A stretch of 64,000 nt of DNA from Bin87 sp965220105 (GTDB taxonomy: Bacteria > Chloroflexota > Dehalococcoidia > Lucifugimonadales > UBA3495): positions 1,426,001 to 1,490,000 of the forward strand of contig OZ244811.1 of assembly GCA_965220105.1 (NCBI GenBank). The letters are read 5' to 3'. The notes under the pieces were generated by a model. That model made no database searches. It was not told the origin of the DNA and worked only from the letters and a program-made list of their open reading frames with translations. Position 1 is the first letter of the stretch. Every line of letters begins with the position of its first letter. Of this stretch, positions 34,608 to 43,019 are shown in pieces. The position numbers and the translations under genes were made by a program.

Positions 34608-35927
34608 ATGCCCAACTCAACCCACATAGCAGCCGTCCACGCCCACGAAGTGCTGGACTCCCGAGGCAACCCCACCGTTGAGGTGGATATGAGGTTGCAG
34701 GGCGGCGCATTCGGGCGCGCCATCGTCCCATCGGGCGCGTCCACCGGTCGTCACGAGGCGGTGGAGCTGCGGGATGGCGACCCGACGCGCTACGAGGGCC
34801 GGGGCGTGCTGCGCGCCGTCGCCGCCGTCAACGACGTCATCGCGCCAGCAATCACTGGCCCGAATCCTACCGACGCTACCGACCAGTCCGCTCTCGACGC
34901 CCGCCTGCGCGAGCTTGACGGAACGGCCCGCAAGTCCAACCTGGGCGCAAACGCCATCTTGGGCGTTTCGCTGGCCGCCGCCCACGCTTCGGCTGCCGCG
35001 TTGGGCTTGCCGCTCTACCGATACCTCGGTGGCGACGACGCCACCACGCTCCCCATGCCCATGGTCAACATCATCAGCGGCGGACGCCACGCCGAGGGTG
35101 GGCTGGACATGCAGGATTTCCTGGCCATCCCCGTGGGCGCGTCCACCTTCCGGGATGCCCTGCGGATGGTGGTCGACGTGCACCGCGCCGTGGGGCGCAT
35201 CCTCTCCCAGACCGGACCCTATGGCCACGGCGTCGCCGACGAGGGCGGCTACGGCCCACCCCTGCCCTGCCACGAAGACGCTCTGGGCCTGATTCACGAC
35301 GCCATCCGCCTGGCCGGATATCGCTGCGCCCGTGACGGCGACGTCGCCTTGGGCCTCGACGTGGCAGCCACCGAGTTCATGGCTCCAGATGGGCGCTATG
35401 CGCTGCAAGCCGAACGCCGTTCCTTCTCCGCTAACGAGCTAACCGACCTGCTGGTGCACTGGTCTGCCACTTACCCCATCATCTCCATAGAAGACGGTGT
35501 TGCCGAGGACGACTGGGATGGTTGGGCGTACCTGACCGACCGCATGGGCGGACGCACCCAACTCATTGGCGATGACCTGTTCACCACCAACCCCGAACGC
35601 CTGGCACAGGGCGCCGACCAGGGCATCGCCAACGCGGTCCTGGTGAAGCCTAACCAGATTGGCACCCTCACCGAGACGTTGGACACCGTCCGACTGGCCC
35701 GGCAGCGAGGCTATCTCCCCGTTATCTCGGCCCGCTCCGGCGAAACCGAGGACACCACCATCGCCGACCTGGCCGTGGCCACCGGGGCCGGCCAAATCAA
35801 GATCGGCTCCATCACCCGCTCCGAACGCCTGGCCAAGTACAACCAGCTGCTTCGCATCGAAGAGGAATTGGGTGACCGCGCCATATTTGCCGGACGCGAC
35901 GTTTTCGCCAGGTTCATAGCCCCGTGA
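34608..35927 (+). CDS. enolase-family protein with altered active-site residues
   Basis: 439 residues, full enolase length. The fold and most ligands are present: EVLDSRGNPTVEV, loop 1 SGASTGRHEAVEL, GVADEGGYGPP (general acid Glu), GLDVAATEF and SIEDGVAEDDW and IGDDLFTTN (three Mg ligands) and the LVKPNQIGTLTET lysine. Two usually invariant residues differ. The Glu of the QEF motif is Asp in GLDMQDFLAIPVGA, and the His of the S-H-R-S-G-E-T motif is Ala in VISARSGETEDT. It may be a slow enolase or act on another substrate. It overlaps rsmG and is not near glycolytic genes. Confidence 0.85.
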   Translation: MPNSTHIAAVHAHEVLDSRGNPTVEVDMRLQGGAFGRAIVPSGASTGRHEAVELRDGDPTRYEGRGVLRAVAAVNDVIAPAITGPNPTDATDQSALDARLRELDGTARKSNLGANAILGVSLAAAHASAAALGLPLYRYLGGDDATTLPMPMVNIISGGRHAEGGLDMQDFLAIPVGASTFRDALRMVVDVHRAVGRILSQTGPYGHGVADEGGYGPPLPCHEDALGLIHDAIRLAGYRCARDGDVALGLDVAATEFMAPDGRYALQAERRSFSANELTDLLVHWSATYPIISIEDGVAEDDWDGWAYLTDRMGGRTQLIGDDLFTTNPERLAQGADQGIANAVLVKPNQIGTLTETLDTVRLARQRGYLPVISARSGETEDTTIADLAVATGAGQIKIGSITRSERLAKYNQLLRIEEELGDRAIFAGRDVFARFIAP

Positions 35928-36664
35928 CCCAACCCCTCACCGCAGGAATGGAAATCCTGGTCGAACAGTCGCATCGGCTGGGGTTGACCCTCACCGGCGA
36001 ACAGCTGGACCAGTTCGCCCAGTACACCCGCCTGTTGGCCGACGGTAACCAGCGCGCCAACCTCACCTCCGTCACCGACCCCGCCGAGGTGCAGGTTCGC
36101 CACTACCTGGATTCGCTGACCGCCGTGCTGGCGTTGCCCGACTGGCCCGACGGAACGCGGGTCGTCGATATCGGCGCTGGCGCCGGATTCCCCGGGATTC
36201 CCCTGAAAATCGTTTTTCCCGGCTTGCGGCTCACGCTGGTCGAGTCGGTGGGCAAAAAAACCCGGTTCCTCACCGAGGTCGTTGAGGCCCTGGACTTACC
36301 CGACGTGGAGGTCCAGACCATCCGCATCGAAGCGTTGGCCCGCACCCCGGGATACCGGGGCGGCTTCGACGTTGCCCTGGCCCGGGGTGTCGCCAGAATG
36401 CCCGTGTTGATGGAATACGCGCTGCCCCTCTGCAAGGTCGGCGGACATTTGGTCGCCTGGAAGGGCAGAGATGGGCCGGATGAAGCCCAACACTCCCACA
36501 ACGCCCTCCGCAAACTGGGCGGGGCAATCGCCGGCGTTCGTTCGGCAGACGTGGTGTCGCCTCCTCTGCCGCCCGACCGCTGGCTGGTGGACGTGCACAA
36601 ACGGACGCCGACCTCCGCCGATTATCCCCGGCGCGTCGGTGTGCCCGCCAAACAACCACTGTGA
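35924..36664 (+). CDS. rsmG: 16S rRNA (guanine527-N7)-methyltransferase RsmG
   Basis: A 246-residue SAM-dependent methyltransferase. The SAM motif VVDIGAGAGFPGIPLKI near residues 80-96 is followed by LTLVESVGKKTRFLTEVV and LARGVARMPVLMEYALPL, all characteristic of RsmG (GidB). Its GTG start at 35924 overlaps the enolase stop by 4 bases, so the two are translationally coupled. The preceding enolase-like gene therefore probably shares its expression. The 3' end converges on the aldehyde:ferredoxin oxidoreductase gene with an 11-base gap. Confidence 0.93.
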   Translation: MTQPLTAGMEILVEQSHRLGLTLTGEQLDQFAQYTRLLADGNQRANLTSVTDPAEVQVRHYLDSLTAVLALPDWPDGTRVVDIGAGAGFPGIPLKIVFPGLRLTLVESVGKKTRFLTEVVEALDLPDVEVQTIRIEALARTPGYRGGFDVALARGVARMPVLMEYALPLCKVGGHLVAWKGRDGPDEAQHSHNALRKLGGAIAGVRSADVVSPPLPPDRWLVDVHKRTPTSADYPRRVGVPAKQPL

Positions 36665-36675
36665 GCTTCAGCGGT

Positions 36676-38604
36676 TTACAAACCGAGGCTCGACGACTCC
36701 ACACGGCCCTGCGAGTCCCAACCCCGGGCCACGTAGTAGTCGGCGATCATCCCGTCCAGTTCGGAAGCGGTCAACCCGACCCCGGCTGCCACCCCGTCGG
36801 TCAGCGGTTCGGTCAGTGTGCGGACCGGCAGCGTGTCGTCTTCCCGGCGCCAGCCCCAGCGCTGGTTGTACGCTTTTTTCAAGTCGGCGATGTGCGCGGA
36901 GGCCCGGCGCAGTTCGTCAGCGTCGAAATCCTCCCAACCGGTAACCATGCGATATACGTTGGCGGATTCTTCCCAAAAATCGTCGAAGGCCCGGCGCAGG
37001 AACTTGCACCATATCAACGAGTCCAACGCAGCGGCAAAATCTTCGCTGGCGGCTGCGATGCCTCCCCGCCGGTCGTCGACCGTCAGTCGATCCACGTCGG
37101 GCGAGAAGTCGGCGTCATAGGCCGAGGTGCGGTTGTGGCATGCGCCTCGAGGCGTCGTGGCCAGGCCCAGCGCCAGGGTTTTCAGGCTGCGCGGCTCGTA
37201 ACCCGGCATCTCCAGACCCTTGACGTGCATGGCCCAATCGCCCGACCTACCGCCGACACGCTCCGCCGCCAGCCTGGTGCCGTCGGCCAGCAGTTCTCCC
37301 AAAAACCCCCGGCGATGGCCGATGTCGTCCAGCAGGGCCAGCACTCCCTCGCCGTCCCCAAATCGGAGCGTCGATTCTCCCACGGCGTCGGCGCGTTCCC
37401 CGGCCGGCACGCTGGGCAACAGGCCGCGCTCCGCCGTCTCGATGGCCCAGGCGATGGCTCCGCCCGCCGAGATGGTGTCAATCCCCAGCTCGTCGCACCG
37501 CCGCACCGCCCTGATGACGGCGTCCGGGTCGCCTACTCCCACCAGCGGCCCCAGCGCAAACAGACTCTCGTATTCCAAACGGGAACTGACGCCGGGGCTG
37601 TCCGGCTCGCCGCGCCTGGATTTAGGCCCGACGGAAACGATCTTTTCGCAACCGATGGTGCAGTTGGCGCAATGGGCAGAGCGCGTCTCCCGGGTTTGAT
37701 GCAACACCTCTCCACTAACCGCTTCGGCGTCCTGGAACGTGGACTGCTGGAAGTTGCGCGTCGGCAACGTTCCCAGCCGGTTGAACACCGATACGTTGGC
37801 GATGGTGCCCAACTCCCGATATTTGGCCGTGGCCGCGCCCAGGCTGCGCCGGCTCAGATCCCTGGCGTAGCGCCGAATGGCCGTGGTGTCCGCAATTGGC
37901 GGGTCGGCATCACGAATGCCGCGCAGCGCGATTGCCTTGAGGTTCTTGCTGCCCATGACCGCGCCGGGGCCGCATCTTCCAGCCTGCCGCCCGCCATCGT
38001 TGGCGATGCTGGCGAACCGCACCAACCGCTCGCCGGCCGGGCCGATACTGGCCACTCGCACCGGACGGCTGCCGCCGTCGTCCAGCATTTCCTTGACTGC
38101 CGCTTCCGTGTCCATCGTGGAGAGACCCATCAGGTCGTCAGCCGGCAGCAGGCGCGGGATCCCGTCGGTGTTGACTTGCAGCAGCGTGGGCTCCGCCGCC
38201 CTTCCCACGATGACCAGCGCATCGCCGCAGGCCCGTTTGAGCTCCACCGCCAGATGACTCGACGAAAGCCCGTCGGCAATGAATCCGGTGAGCGGCGAGC
38301 GCGTCAACACGGCAAACTTGCTGGACGTGGTCAGCCGAGTTCCCACCAGCGGACTCGTCGCGAAAATCAGCGGGTTGTCGGGCTCAAGCGCCGAATCCAG
38401 CAACCGCCGGCGGTCGGCGTCGGACAGCATGTCGCCGTCGTGGTCGATTACAGGCGCTCCATACCGGTGCAGCAGCCACGTACCCAGCCCGATGCCGCCA
38501 ATGGTCGCGCGCAGCGCCGCCTCAGGGATGGAATCCCGACGGTACTCGCCGGTGGTGACATCTACCACCAGCGCGAATCCGCGATAACCGTTTAGCGTGC
38601 TCAT
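36676..38604 (-). CDS. aor: aldehyde:ferredoxin oxidoreductase (tungsten/molybdopterin type)
   Basis: A 642-residue enzyme of the AOR family, oxidising aldehydes to acids with ferredoxin. The N-terminal domain has the pterin-binding segments TSPLVGTRLTTSSKFAV and GPAGERLVRFASIAND, and NDGGRQAGRCGPGAVMGSKN. The iron-sulfur ligands are in SAHCANCTIGCEKI and, later, LIWCKF. The enzyme usually carries a tungstobispterin. The adjacent upstream genes mobA and moaD supply cofactor steps. It probably works in anaerobic or low-oxygen conditions. The start at ATG 38604 gives MSTLNGYRGFALVVDVTTG, as in the family. Confidence 0.9.
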   Translation of the reverse strand: MSTLNGYRGFALVVDVTTGEYRRDSIPEAALRATIGGIGLGTWLLHRYGAPVIDHDGDMLSDADRRRLLDSALEPDNPLIFATSPLVGTRLTTSSKFAVLTRSPLTGFIADGLSSSHLAVELKRACGDALVIVGRAAEPTLLQVNTDGIPRLLPADDLMGLSTMDTEAAVKEMLDDGGSRPVRVASIGPAGERLVRFASIANDGGRQAGRCGPGAVMGSKNLKAIALRGIRDADPPIADTTAIRRYARDLSRRSLGAATAKYRELGTIANVSVFNRLGTLPTRNFQQSTFQDAEAVSGEVLHQTRETRSAHCANCTIGCEKIVSVGPKSRRGEPDSPGVSSRLEYESLFALGPLVGVGDPDAVIRAVRRCDELGIDTISAGGAIAWAIETAERGLLPSVPAGERADAVGESTLRFGDGEGVLALLDDIGHRRGFLGELLADGTRLAAERVGGRSGDWAMHVKGLEMPGYEPRSLKTLALGLATTPRGACHNRTSAYDADFSPDVDRLTVDDRRGGIAAASEDFAAALDSLIWCKFLRRAFDDFWEESANVYRMVTGWEDFDADELRRASAHIADLKKAYNQRWGWRREDDTLPVRTLTEPLTDGVAAGVGLTASELDGMIADYYVARGWDSQGRVESSSLGL

Positions 38605-38638
38605 CGTGATTTACCGCCAATGACTCGGAGTGAGTGCG

Positions 38639-38974
38639 CTACCCGCCGGCCTGGTTGGACAGCAGCAACAGGGCGTCGCCGGCTCGCAACTCCAGCGGCG
38701 CGTTTGCATCATCGGGAAGGAATTCCAGGCCGTTGCGGTTGATGGCATACCCTTGCTGCAGCATGGGTCGCGCTTGCCCTCCCTCGATGTCTACTAGGAC
38801 ATCACCCAGCAGCGATGGGCACAGTCGGGCCATTTCACTGGTGATATCGGGCAGCGTTGCGTTGGCCGCCACCTGCAAGTCCAGGACGTTGACGCCGGTC
38901 CTAATTCGTGCCATGCCGAAGAGTTCGACGGTGATATGGACGGAGTTGACAGGCGCCGCCCGGTTGGCGTTCAT
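38639..38974 (-). CDS. MoaD/ThiS-like sulfur-carrier protein
   Basis: A 111-residue beta-grasp protein, with the sequence VNSVHITVELFGMARI at the start and ending NQAGG, so the Gly-Gly tail needed for adenylation and thiocarboxylation is present. MoaD proteins donate sulfur to molybdopterin. It begins at an ATG overlapping the mobA stop (ATGA) and lies 34 bases before the oxidoreductase gene, so it probably serves that enzyme's pterin cofactor. A MoaD-like short form linked to AOR is known in other bacteria and archaea. Confidence 0.85.
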   Translation of the reverse strand: MNANRAAPVNSVHITVELFGMARIRTGVNVLDLQVAANATLPDITSEMARLCPSLLGDVLVDIEGGQARPMLQQGYAINRNGLEFLPDDANAPLELRAGDALLLLSNQAGG

Positions 38975-39585
38975 CGCGCCAGCTCCAGGGCTTTCGCCAG
39001 GTCTTCGGGCCGATTGATGTTGAAGAAACTGAGCAGGTCGGTGTCCCAACGGCGCACTTCCTCCTCATCCAGGTAGCAAACGGCTACATCATCAAAAAAA
39101 CCGGAGATTTTCAACTCGTTGGCCTGCAACCTCGTCTCGATGGCCACCATGCACCGTCGGGAGTACAGCGCATGGGTCGGCTCCGGTCGCCCTTCCACCA
39201 CCGGAACCACGGCGTCCGCGCCCGCCCGCAACCCGGCCATGTGCGCCAGCAGCGGGGCGGAGAGAAAGGGCATATCGCAGGCCACCACCAGGACCCAATC
39301 GGTTCGCGCCGAATCGAGGCCCGTGAAAATGCCGCCCAGCGACCCGCAGTCGGTGTAAACATCTACGGCAGTTCGGTGGGAAGAATCCAGCGGCAGCGCA
39401 TCCCCGCGAGCCGTATCCGCCACCACGACCACCACGTCGGTGGCGCCCACGGCATCGACCGCACGCCGGATCACCCGCCGGATCAGCGGCTCTCCGCCGA
39501 AGGGTTCAATTGCTTTGTCCCGGCCCAAACGCCGGCTCTGGCCACCGGCCAGTATCACGGCGGTAATGTCGGTGTCGTTCGACAT
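38971..39585 (-). CDS. mobA: molybdenum cofactor guanylyltransferase MobA-like
   Basis: A 204-residue nucleotidyltransferase. The N-terminal GTP-binding motif AVILAGGQSRRLGRDKAI is complete, with LVVACDMPFLSAPL (metal-binding Asp) and the C-terminal SFFNINRPEDL. It attaches GMP to molybdopterin, or a related nucleotide to tungsten cofactor. It is the first gene of the mobA-moaD-aor operon; the moaD start overlaps its stop. Confidence 0.9.
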   Translation of the reverse strand: MSNDTDITAVILAGGQSRRLGRDKAIEPFGGEPLIRRVIRRAVDAVGATDVVVVVADTARGDALPLDSSHRTAVDVYTDCGSLGGIFTGLDSARTDWVLVVACDMPFLSAPLLAHMAGLRAGADAVVPVVEGRPEPTHALYSRRCMVAIETRLQANELKISGFFDDVAVCYLDEEEVRRWDTDLLSFFNINRPEDLAKALELAR

Positions 39586-39733
39586 GTCTAAGATGGCTAC
39601 TCAGTTGGCGTAAGTATAACCCATGCTGGCCCGCTGGCCGAATCGCAACGGCCCGCTGTTCCGGCTCCGTGATACCCTACGGCCCATCACGATCTCGCCA
39701 ACCCCAAGTCTAACCAGCCACACGGAGCAAATC

Positions 39734-40861
39734 ATGCCGCGCGCTGCCTTTGTTTACGACGATGCCATGAGCCAGCACGTTCTGCGTCCCGATCACCCCA
39801 TGCGGCCCATCAGGTTGCGCCACACTTTTGAGTTGCTGGACGCCTACGGCGCCTTCGATAGCGATGATTCCCTCCTGGTGACGCCGACTCTGGCCGACGA
39901 AGCCACCGTGGGCGAGTTTCATTCCCGGGACTACATGGCCGCCGTACGGACTTTCAGCCTCGGTTTGACCGGTTTCCAGCCCCAGCGGTTCGGCTTTGCC
40001 CAGGGCGGCGACAACCCAACCTACCCCGGTATGTACGAAGCCGCCCTGCTGAGCACCGGCGCGACCCTTACCGCCGCGCGCATGGTCGCCGACGGCGAGG
40101 TGTCGGCGGCGTTCAACATAAGCGGCGGACTCCACCACGCCGCCGCCCGCCAGGCCAGCGGGTTCTGCGTGTTCAACGACCCGGTGGTCGCCATCAAGTA
40201 CCTGCTGAATCGGGGCCGGCGCGTCGCCTACGTCGACATCGACGCCCACCACGGCGACGGCGTGCAGGATGCCTTCTACGACGAACCCCGTGTGCTCACC
40301 ATCTCGGTGCATGAGTCAGGCCAGTATTTGTTCCCGGGCACCGGGTTTGCCGGCGAAACCGGCGCCGGCGCAGGAGTCGGGTATGCGGTCAACCTGCCCC
40401 TGTATCCCTACACGGATGACGACATTTATCTGGACGCTTTTGAGTCCGTCGTTCCGCCGTTGATTCGGGCCTTCGACCCGGACGTGCTGCTCACCCAGCT
40501 CGGCATCGACTCCTACCACACCGACCCGTTGACCCACCTCCAGGTAACCAGCCGGGGCTTCACTGCGGCGGTGGAATGCCTGGGCGGATTGGGCTACCCC
40601 TGGCTCGCTACCGGTGGCGGTGGCTACGACCTGGGCGCGGTGGCTCGTTGCTGGACGCTGGCCTACGGTGTGATGTGCGGCGCGGAGTGGCCCGACCGCG
40701 TTCCCCCGGCTGCCATCGAGCGCCTGGGCCGCAACAACCTGCGGGATACCGAAATCCCTGAGATCCCGGCCAACGTCCGCGCCGACGCCCGGGCGCTTGC
40801 TGACGAGAGCGTCGCCGCCATCCGCGACGCCGTGTTCCCGGCGCACGGCCTCACGCCGTAA
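39734..40861 (+). CDS. AcuC/class I histone-deacetylase-like hydrolase
   Basis: A 375-residue zinc-dependent deacetylase. Key motifs are GGLHHAAARQASGFCVFND (the catalytic His pair), VAYVDIDAHHGDGVQDAFY (Zn-binding Asp and His), the later Asp in LGIDSYHTDPLTHL, and TGGGGYDLGAV. The fold is like AcuC and arginase-type deacetylases, which may act on acetylated proteins (for example acetyl-CoA synthetase) or acetylpolyamines. The ATG at 39734 has CGGAG upstream; the longer open frame to 39623 lacks family similarity. It is divergent from mobA. Confidence 0.88.
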   Translation: MPRAAFVYDDAMSQHVLRPDHPMRPIRLRHTFELLDAYGAFDSDDSLLVTPTLADEATVGEFHSRDYMAAVRTFSLGLTGFQPQRFGFAQGGDNPTYPGMYEAALLSTGATLTAARMVADGEVSAAFNISGGLHHAAARQASGFCVFNDPVVAIKYLLNRGRRVAYVDIDAHHGDGVQDAFYDEPRVLTISVHESGQYLFPGTGFAGETGAGAGVGYAVNLPLYPYTDDDIYLDAFESVVPPLIRAFDPDVLLTQLGIDSYHTDPLTHLQVTSRGFTAAVECLGGLGYPWLATGGGGYDLGAVARCWTLAYGVMCGAEWPDRVPPAAIERLGRNNLRDTEIPEIPANVRADARALADESVAAIRDAVFPAHGLTP

Positions 40862-40874
40862 CCTGGCCGGACAC

Positions 40875-41708
40875 CTATTCTTCGGTGCGTTGGCCCAACC
40901 TGGGAAGGCATCGCACGGCGGTCGTAATGAAGCCGCTGTGGGCCACCATCCGGTGCGCCGGACGCACGCTGCGTCGGGTTACGTTCCAGCCACGCAACAG
41001 CGTCTCGGCGGTTTCGACCCGCGCGAAACGTCCATCCGCGTTTAACGCCAGCACCAATTCCTGAACTTGCAGAATGGTGGGCAAAAACGACAGCAGGATG
41101 CCGCCGGTGATCAGCGCGTCGGCAGCGGCGTTCACCGCCTGCCACGGCTCGGGCAGGTCCAGTATCACCCGGTCGACCGGCGCACCCGTGATGCCCTCGA
41201 AGATGTCCCCCACCGTCACCTCCAGTTGCGAGGTGTCCGGTATCACCGATTTCACGTTGGCCAACGCTTTCGGCACTACCTCGGGATTGATTTCGTAGGA
41301 ATGGACGCTGCCGGTCGGTCCCACGGCCCGCAGCAGAGCGGTGGTCAGCGCGCCCGAGCCGAAACCGGCCTCCACCACGCTGGCCCCCGGAAATATGTCG
41401 GCCATCGACACGATGTTGCCCAGGTCCTTTGCGTAGATGACCTGCGGTCCCCGGGGCATCAATCGGACGTAGTCACCCAGCGTGGGGCGTATCCCCAGCA
41501 GCACGTGCCCCCGATTGGTGGTGTACCACCCGCCCACCGCCTGCCCGATGACGGAATCGTGGGGCAACTCGCCGAGATGCGAGTGGAAGCTCCCGCCGTC
41601 CTTCAGCGCGTGTTGGTAAGTCCGGCCCTTGCGGTCGATAAAGAGCGCCAGGTCGCCGTCAACGAAGCGGCCCCGGTCGACAGCATTGGAAGGAGGGTAA
41701 TCGGGCAT
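40875..41708 (-). CDS. trmI: tRNA (adenine-N1)-methyltransferase TrmI-like
   Basis: A 277-residue SAM-dependent enzyme that methylates A58 in the T loop of tRNA. The family markers are MPRGPQVIYAKDLGNIV, the SAM motif VVEAGFGSGALTTALL, DRVILDLPEPWQAV with the catalytic Asp, and a C-terminal region ending in RPAHRMVAHSGFITTA. The convergent deacetylase gene ends 13 bases away. It is divergent from the DUF2203 gene. Confidence 0.92.
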   Translation of the reverse strand: MPDYPPSNAVDRGRFVDGDLALFIDRKGRTYQHALKDGGSFHSHLGELPHDSVIGQAVGGWYTTNRGHVLLGIRPTLGDYVRLMPRGPQVIYAKDLGNIVSMADIFPGASVVEAGFGSGALTTALLRAVGPTGSVHSYEINPEVVPKALANVKSVIPDTSQLEVTVGDIFEGITGAPVDRVILDLPEPWQAVNAAADALITGGILLSFLPTILQVQELVLALNADGRFARVETAETLLRGWNVTRRSVRPAHRMVAHSGFITTAVRCLPRLGQRTEE

Positions 41709-41793
41709 GGTGGTTCATCCCTGGCACACCGCGTTGGCTGCGCCGGCAGCGACCCCACGGGTGACGATTGGGTTGGTGTATTATACAGGCGTT

Positions 41794-42192
41794 ATGGCCG
41801 AACGTATTTTTGACCTGGATGACGCCAACGCGCTGGTGCCCTGGTTGGAGGAGCGCTTTGCCGCCATGGCGCCAATTCGTTCGCAGCTGGTGGAACGCCA
41901 GGAATATCTGTTGACCCTGCTGCGCCACCGCCGGAGCAACGGGCATTCCAGCAGCGAAGAGGAAATCGCTGCCGTGGAAAATGAGGTGTCCCGCATTACC
42001 CGTCAGCTCCAGGAGGCGGTGGCCGAGATAACCGACGCCGGCATCCTGGTCCGGGACATCGGCCGGGGCCTGGTTGATTTCCCCGCCCAGCGCGACGGCG
42101 ACACCGTGTATCTGTGCTGGCTGCGCGGCGAACCGACCATCGAATGGTGGCATCCCACCGACACCGGTTTCAGCGGGCGCAGGCCGTTATAA
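41794..42192 (+). CDS. DUF2203 family protein
   Basis: A 132-residue protein of the DUF2203 family, common in Chloroflexota and Firmicutes but of unknown function. It starts MAERIFDLDDANALVPWL, has a long charged central helix (ITRQLQEAVAEITDAGIL), and ends LCWLRGEPTIEWWHPTDTGF, the family's signature. The ATG at 41794 is preferred. TATTATACA just upstream could be a promoter. It lies divergent from trmI, with the two starts 85 bases apart. Confidence 0.88.
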   Translation: MAERIFDLDDANALVPWLEERFAAMAPIRSQLVERQEYLLTLLRHRRSNGHSSSEEEIAAVENEVSRITRQLQEAVAEITDAGILVRDIGRGLVDFPAQRDGDTVYLCWLRGEPTIEWWHPTDTGFSGRRPL

Positions 42193-42212
42193 CTCGGAGT
42201 CCGCCGGCCCGA

Positions 42213-43001
42213 CTACCGGGGCGGAGTTTCGCCGACCTCGCCGCCGCTGATCTCCAGCAACGCGGCGCGAATCTCATCGGCGTGCACGGCGTAAAAGGTG
42301 CCAACCACCCGCCCGCCAGCGTCCGACCCGCGGGCCGCTGCGCGCACCATCCCAACCACCTCGCCGGCGGTGTTCAGTACGGGACCCCCGCTGTCGCCAG
42401 GATCGACGGCTGCATCCATCTCCAGGTTCCGCCCGTAACTGTCGGGCCCGAAGCTGGTGATTTGCGACAGTATTCCGGCGTTCGCCTTGGGCGATCCTAC
42501 CGTCCCCTCGCGTTTCACGCCGCTACCGGAATAACCCAACGCCAGCAGGTCGCCGGCGATATCCCGGATGGTGGCGTTGCCCAGCGGCAGCGCGTCCGCC
42601 CCGGGTGGCAGGTGGGCCGTCTCCACGTCGTAGCGCAGCAACGCCACGTCACGGCGCGCGTCAGTGCCCGCCACGTCGGCGGTGAAGGTTGGCGACGTGG
42701 ACTGCCGAACGATGACCTGTTCTCGCCCCGCCACGACGTGGGCTGCCGTAACAATGAACCCGGGTTGCAGCAACCAGCCGGTGCCGTGCTGCCCATCGGT
42801 CGGGTCGATGTAAAACACTGAAGGCCAAACTTGTTGGTACAGCGATTTCAGTCCGGACTCTTCTATTCGGGTTTCGGCGACCGCCGTCCGAACCTCGCCG
42901 GAGATTCGGTCGCCGATAGCTGCGTCGGACGGAGCGCACGCGCCGGCCAGCAGCGCCAATATCGCCGCCACGGCGACCGGTGCGATGCCGATGCGGACCA
43001 A
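42213..43001 (-). CDS. trypsin-like serine protease lipoprotein
   Basis: A 262-residue exported protein: signal peptide with lipobox LLAGAC (Cys about 22), then a trypsin/HtrA-like protease domain with no PDZ domain. The triad is complete: His in GFIVTAAHVVAG, Asp in DARRDVALLRYD and Ser in VDPGDSGGPVLN. It would be held at the outer face of the cell membrane and may clear damaged proteins or act in signalling. It ends 21 bases after the DUF2203 stop, convergently, and follows an aldehyde dehydrogenase gene by 18 bases, in the same direction. Confidence 0.88.
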   Translation of the reverse strand: MVRIGIAPVAVAAILALLAGACAPSDAAIGDRISGEVRTAVAETRIEESGLKSLYQQVWPSVFYIDPTDGQHGTGWLLQPGFIVTAAHVVAGREQVIVRQSTSPTFTADVAGTDARRDVALLRYDVETAHLPPGADALPLGNATIRDIAGDLLALGYSGSGVKREGTVGSPKANAGILSQITSFGPDSYGRNLEMDAAVDPGDSGGPVLNTAGEVVGMVRAAARGSDAGGRVVGTFYAVHADEIRAALLEISGGEVGETPPR

Positions 43002-43019
43002 TGAATCCGGGGAAATCGG

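Noticed and set aside
36661..38595. Long open frame on the plus strand opposite the aldehyde:ferredoxin oxidoreductase gene
   Set aside because: Same reason: high-GC antisense frame. The minus strand has the iron-sulfur Cys motif and pterin-binding segments.
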